From NCBI GenBank assembly GCA_029262915.1, contig JAJCYN010000529.1:1-8187 (forward strand): a stretch of DNA of 8,187 bases. Reading direction: 5' to 3'. The position numbers and the translations under genes are program-made. Source of the stretch: Flavobacteriales bacterium. Lineage in GTDB: Bacteria > Bacteroidota > Bacteroidia > Flavobacteriales_E > Vicingaceae. Positions 6,042 through 8,187 of the stretch are shown in pieces; the stretch's first letter is position 1, and the number at the start of each line of letters is the position of its first letter. A model generated the notes under the pieces. It had not been told where the DNA came from. It did no database searches and was given only the letters and a program-made list of their open reading frames with translations.

Positions 6042-6674
6042 TTATACTACTGGAGGAGCTACTGGGGCAGTAGGAACTGCTGCTTTTCTTCCAAAGGCTA
6101 AATAACCGCCAACGAGCAATACCACAACAGCAATTCCAATTGTACTATTGCCAATACCTGCTTTTTTCGGCTCGGCATTTTTAGTGTCCATCTTTATTTG
6201 TTCTTTAACTCCTGTCGCTGGAGCTTGATTCAATAGCTGATTCGCTCTAACTATTGGTATTGGCTTTACAGAAGCAACAGGTGTGATACTAGCCACACTA
6301 CTTTTGTATCTTACAGTAGGTGCAGCTCCTCCTCTTTGGTTTGGTTGTGAACCTCTTCTAATTGGTTGAGAATATCGAGGTCTTGGTTTTGATTTTCCAA
6401 AACCAATTGCAGACATTGCTTTATCTTCAATACCGCCTATCACTTTTCCAATAGGTGTTTTAGATAGAATATGCTTTTTCACGATATTGTGAGGCATTAA
6501 TGTATGGGGCATAAAAAGACCTTTAAGTACCCTTTTAGGAGTAATTGTCTTTTTTATCTTCTTAAACCAACCTCCAAATTCATCATACTCATATTCTTCC
6601 TCATCTACATAAAATGAATCCTCAAAGAAGTCATCATTGTATTGATTTTTGTCAGGGTATCCTAATAATATCAT
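6042..6674 (-). CDS. C-terminally anchored protein with YEYDEF motif and Pro/Arg-rich middle
   Basis: 210 residues, family not recognised. The N-terminus is strongly acidic and aromatic (NDDFFEDSFYVDEEE at 13-27) and runs into YEYDEF (28-33), then GGWFKKIKK, a short basic amphipathic helix. The middle (about 95-170) is low-complexity: Arg/Gly/Gln/Pro around 97-116 (PRPRYSQPIRRGSQPNQRGG), and probably disordered. A membrane segment lies at about 176-194 (STIGIAVVVLLVGGYLAF), followed by an Ala/Pro/Val tail ending PPVV. The first residues (MILLGYP) resemble the start of the 207-residue neighbour, so the two N-termini probably share ancestry. It is separated from the gene upstream by 81 bases, the longest gap in the array, and that gap reads like coding sequence. 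Confidence 0.82.
   Translation of the reverse strand: MILLGYPDKNQYNDDFFEDSFYVDEEEYEYDEFGGWFKKIKKTITPKRVLKGLFMPHTLMPHNIVKKHILSKTPIGKVIGGIEDKAMSAIGFGKSKPRPRYSQPIRRGSQPNQRGGAAPTVRYKSSVASITPVASVKPIPIVRANQLLNQAPATGVKEQIKMDTKNAEPKKAGIGNSTIGIAVVVLLVGGYLAFGRKAAVPTAPVAPPVV
6576..6593 (-). other. YEYDEF linear-motif copy (210-aa protein)
   Basis: Codons 28-33 encode YEYDEF, flanked by EEE before and GGWFKKIKK after. The six residues are identical to those in the 207-residue neighbour although the proteins otherwise differ after the first fifty residues. Confidence 0.75.
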
Positions 6675-6755
6675 CCTGTTCTTTTTTAGTTAATTCGTTA
6701 TTAATAGGGTGAACAACAGGAATACATTCCCCCGTTTTAGCCCATTTTATTGATG
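6652..6755 (-). other. 81-base intergenic gap with an open, coding-like frame lacking a start codon
   Basis: Between the stop at 6756 and the ATG at 6674 the minus strand is open in one frame until a TGA at 6654-6652. It reads WAKTGECIPVVHP, then INNELTKKEQDDIIRIP. The composition looks like real protein and not like random AT-rich sequence. The same frame stays open back into the preceding gene in its -1 frame, but without ATG, GTG or TTG near. Likely explanations are a gene remnant, a minus-one frameshift extension or chance. I see no hairpin terminator or promoter in it. Confidence 0.3.
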
Positions 6756-7451
6756 TTAAACTTTCTGAATAATAGTAGGTGGAGCAGGTTGTTTTGATTT
6801 CATAGAAAAAAGTAGTAATCCTACTAATGCTAACGCTCCAACTGCCATTCCTCCAATCATCATCACATTAGAGCCTCCATCTTTTTTCTTGGCTGCACTC
6901 GTTTCTGCCTCTCTACGTCTTCTGTCTTCTTCTTCTCTACGTCTTCTTCGTTCTTCTTCATCTCTACGTTGTTGATCCAATTGCATTTGCCTCATTTTGG
7001 CATCCATATCAGCTTTCATTCGTGCTGCTGCTGCTTGTTGTTGTGCTGCTATTGCTGCTGCTGCACCACCACCACCGCCTCCGCTATTTTTCTTTTTGCC
7101 AAACAATCCTGCGATACCTCCAATTGCTTTACCAGCTAATCCTGCTAATGCTCCCCATATTTCATCATATTCATAGGAATCATAGTTGTCATCTATAACA
7201 GCCATTTCACCACCCTTATGTTCGATATGAATAGAAATAAGCTTGGTTAAACTCTCATTGAATTTTTGATTGTTTTTAGAAAGCATTCTTACGACCTCAT
7301 TTATTAGTTGCCTATTGCTAGGTCGAGATGTAAAATGCACATCAAATCTTGCTAATAACCTTCTTACTGCTTCTGGTTTAGTCAATATCAAATGGGTGAT
7401 AAATTCCAGAGCATCATTGTATTGTCTTTTTGTCAATTTTTGCTTTTTCAT
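6756..7451 (-). CDS. C-terminally anchored protein: helical domain, YEYDEI motif, Ala/Gln/Arg-rich coiled coil
   Basis: 231 residues, family not recognised. Residues about 10-78 are a helical domain (TKPEAVRRLL, SRPSNRQLINEVVRML, LTKLISIH) that matches the N-terminal domain of the next gene upstream, so the two are probably paralogous there. YEYDEI (93-98) is followed by WGALAGLAGKAIGGIAGLFG, a Gly/Ala-rich amphipathic segment, and KKK. Then come six glycines (124-129), an Ala/Gln tract and a very charged helix (about 145-188, with runs of Arg and Glu) expected to form a long coiled coil. The membrane segment is at about 195-216 (MMIGGMAVGALALVGLLLF), with a Pro-containing tail. It starts one base after the upstream stop. 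Triplet-rich DNA encodes the Ala/Gln and Arg/Glu tracts, which may make its length variable. Confidence 0.82.
   Translation of the reverse strand: MKKQKLTKRQYNDALEFITHLILTKPEAVRRLLARFDVHFTSRPSNRQLINEVVRMLSKNNQKFNESLTKLISIHIEHKGGEMAVIDDNYDSYEYDEIWGALAGLAGKAIGGIAGLFGKKKNSGGGGGGAAAAIAAQQQAAAARMKADMDAKMRQMQLDQQRRDEEERRRRREEEDRRRREAETSAAKKKDGGSNVMMIGGMAVGALALVGLLLFSMKSKQPAPPTIIQKV
6904..7084 (-). repeat. Low-complexity triplet-rich DNA encoding Gly/Ala/Gln and Arg/Glu tracts
   Basis: On the plus strand the stretch is built of repeated ctacgtcttct / cttcttctt units (6912-6968) and of gctgctgct, tgttgttg and caccaccacc units (7023-7083). In the protein these give the charged coiled coil, the Ala/Gln run and the glycine run. 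Such tracts can expand or contract by slippage. Confidence 0.6.
7158..7175 (-). other. YEYDEI linear-motif copy (231-aa protein)
   Basis: Codons 93-98 encode YEYDEI after DDNYDS and before an amphipathic Gly/Ala helix. Here the motif sits after an extra 80-residue helical domain and not at the N-terminus. Confidence 0.7.
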
Positions 7452-7452
7452 T

Positions 7453-8079
7453 TTATTGTGTTTTTAAACTTGAACCAATCAAAACACCCGCAGCAAAGAC
7501 TAACCCTAGAATAACGAGTCCATTACTACAAGTGCTGTGTTTTTTATTTTCTTTTTCAACTTTTTCGGGTGAATTTGAATCTTCATTTTTACGTTGTCTC
7601 AATTCATTCCAAACCATTTGCACTTCTTCTGCTAAATTGGAATCTTCAGGGTTATCATTGGATTTGCGAACAACTCCTTCGTAATATTCTTCGAGTTCTT
7701 GAGCACTTAGATTAACCAGTTGGTCTAAAAAGCCTTTTTGATTTCCGTTACCATCATAATGAGAATGTCCACATACTCCGCAGAAATTATCTTCTGGTTG
7801 GTAAGAATAACTGGCACAAGCACCACAGAAGTTATCTTCTTTTCCACGCTGAACTCTAAGGATTGCTTTTCGGTCAGGGTGAATCTTGATTAAATCCTTA
7901 ATTGCCTTTCTTCCGTTTTTTTTGACCAATATTTTGGCAGCCTTGACCAAATCGTGTGGGCTTTTCGGAGGTTCATATCCATAGTCATAGACTAATTTAG
8001 ATACCTCTTTGGGATTAGCATACACGATATAATCGATGCGATTTTGAGCAAATTTTGATCTTCTATTTTTACTTTTCAT
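7453..8079 (-). CDS. C-terminally anchored protein: helical domain, duplicated CGxC knuckle
   Basis: 208 residues from the ATG at 8079. An upstream in-frame TTG at 8115 lies inside the terminator stem and is rejected. Residues about 15-75 form the helical domain shared with the 231-residue neighbour (ANPKEVSKLVYDYGYEPP, then LVKAAKILVKKNG and IKDLIKIHPDR). Then EDNFCGAC (81-88) and EDNFCGVC (96-103) repeat after 15 residues, placing Cys85, 88, 100 and 103 as C-x2-C-x11-C-x2-C. That spacing suits one zinc-ribbon-like site (inference). An acidic helix (about 117-165) and charged linker follow. The membrane segment is at about 187-203 (GLVILGLVFAAGVLIGS), with a short polar tail. It is the first gene after the terminator and ends one base before the next start. 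The function is unknown; anchoring with a metal site suggests a structural or binding role. Confidence 0.82.
   Translation of the reverse strand: MKSKNRRSKFAQNRIDYIVYANPKEVSKLVYDYGYEPPKSPHDLVKAAKILVKKNGRKAIKDLIKIHPDRKAILRVQRGKEDNFCGACASYSYQPEDNFCGVCGHSHYDGNGNQKGFLDQLVNLSAQELEEYYEGVVRKSNDNPEDSNLAEEVQMVWNELRQRKNEDSNSPEKVEKENKKHSTCSNGLVILGLVFAAGVLIGSSLKTQ
7771..7839 (-). repeat. Tandem duplication encoding EDNFCG(A/V)C twice
   Basis: Two eight-codon units 45 bases apart (7839-7816 and 7794-7771) begin with nearly the same sequence, GAAGATAACTTCTGTGG versus GAAGATAATTTCTGCGG, differing only at third codon positions. This points to duplication with the protein sequence kept under selection. Confidence 0.65.
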
Positions 8080-8100
8080 TGTTTTTCCGTGTTTTGTTCC

Positions 8101-8148
8101 AAAAAAAACAGCCAAAGTGAGCTTTTGAATTACCTCGACTTTGGCTGT
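8101..8148 (-). terminator. Intrinsic terminator of the upstream transcript
   Basis: The minus strand carries a perfect 11-base stem, ACAGCCAAAGT pairing with ACTTTGGCTGT. The 19-base interval can extend the stem by GAG/CTC around a bulge. The stem is followed at once by eight T residues (8108-8101). This is a classic factor-independent terminator reading leftwards. It ends only 21 bases before the first gene of the array, so that gene's promoter must overlap the hairpin or lie upstream of it, or the array depends on read-through. Confidence 0.88.
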
Positions 8149-8156
8149 CTTAAATT

Positions 8157-8186
8157 TCAGTTGAACAAAGCCTCAACAAGCAGTTT
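8157..8186 (-). CDS. Possible last codons of an upstream gene (partial)
   Basis: One minus-strand frame entering from the right edge reads KLLVEALFN followed by TGA at 8159-8157, nine bases before the terminator stem. This is where the 3' end of a terminated gene would be expected. A second frame also ends in TAA nearby, and ten codons are too few to be sure. No function can be given. Confidence 0.3.
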   Translation of the reverse strand, partial: KLLVEALFN

Positions 8187-8187
8187 T

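Noticed and set aside
6700..6734. Micro-ORF from an ATG in the 81-base gap (MYSCCSPY)
   Set aside because: Only eight codons and the G-rich bases before it are not a proper Shine-Dalgarno at suitable spacing; the longer open frame covers the same bases with more protein-like content.
6807..6814. Programmed -1 frameshift at the CTTTTTTC run in the 231-residue gene
   Set aside because: It does not fit a complete slippery heptamer, and the unshifted C-terminus (QPAPPTIIQKV) resembles the Pro-containing tail of the neighbouring anchored protein, so the normal stop looks genuine.
1066..7684. Plus-strand open frames at 1066..1362, 3319..3516, 4028..4297, 5707..5937, 7270..7467 and 7430..7684
   Set aside because: All lie antisense to well-supported minus-strand genes, have no recognisable domains and no plausible leaders; they mirror the codons of the opposite strand.
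8080..8115. TTG start at 8115 adding twelve residues to the first gene
   Set aside because: The added codons are the T tract and stem of the terminator, and the ATG at 8079 has a normal A-rich leader and begins just before the domain shared with the neighbour.
8113..8169. Bacteroidota-type promoter from TTTG (8169-8166) and TCACTTTG (8120-8113) on the minus strand
   Set aside because: The spacing of about 45 bases is more than twice the usual 19-21, and the second element misses a consensus base.
1..8187. CRISPR array, tRNA or rRNA gene, insertion sequence, integrase or attachment site
   Set aside because: I saw no spaced direct repeats, tRNA-like cloverleaf, ribosomal sequence, transposase motif or flanking direct repeats; the only repeats are within coding sequence.

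Overview
This is an AT-rich, densely packed window in which every supported gene lies on the minus strand. I see twelve complete genes, one gene cut by the left edge and possibly the last codons of an upstream gene at the right edge. Spacing is a few bases or less almost everywhere: one ATGA overlap and several stop/start gaps of 1-2 bases. This suggests one long co-transcribed module read from right to left. Only one gene (965..777) has a textbook Shine-Dalgarno. The others have A-rich, SD-poor leaders, as is usual in Bacteroidota. Together with the base composition, this makes a Bacteroidota chromosome-borne element or a virus of a Bacteroidota host my best guess; no taxonomic marker gene is present.

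Layout in transcription order (right to left). A strong intrinsic terminator (8148..8101) closes an upstream unit. Next come four proteins with a C-terminal membrane segment: genes at 8079, 7451, 6674 and 6011. The first two share a helical N-terminal domain. The last three share a Tyr/Asp/Glu-rich YEYDE[FI] motif. A 75-residue beta-rich protein (5364) follows, then a small C-terminally anchored protein with a degenerate copy of the motif (5126). After these come a HExxH zinc metallopeptidase with an N-terminal beta domain (4720) and a large N-terminally anchored protein with a seven-bladed YVTN-type beta-propeller (3932). Then there is a tandem pair of T7-lysozyme-like amidases (1962 and 1461), of which the second has lost every catalytic and zinc-binding residue. 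The module ends with three short anchored proteins (965, 761, 286), carrying respectively a charged helix, an annexin-like helical repeat, and a bacterial SH3 domain.

How they may work together (inference). Nine of the thirteen main genes encode a single glycine-rich membrane segment without a cleavable signal. They are mixed with peptidoglycan-active or wall-binding domains (amidase, SH3b), a likely receptor-binding propeller and a protease. This is what I would expect of the membrane, vertex and entry/lysis block of a tailless, internal-membrane phage, or an integrated relative of one. It does not look like a tailed-phage or ordinary cell-envelope operon. No major capsid protein, packaging ATPase, replication gene or integrase lies in the window, so the viral reading remains a hypothesis that the flanking sequence could settle.

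Most notable signals: the active/pseudo-amidase pair with one-for-one loss of the active site, the YEYDEF linear motif shared by otherwise unrelated anchored proteins, the duplicated CGxC knuckle in the first gene, and an 81-base gap that reads like a piece of coding sequence without a start codon.
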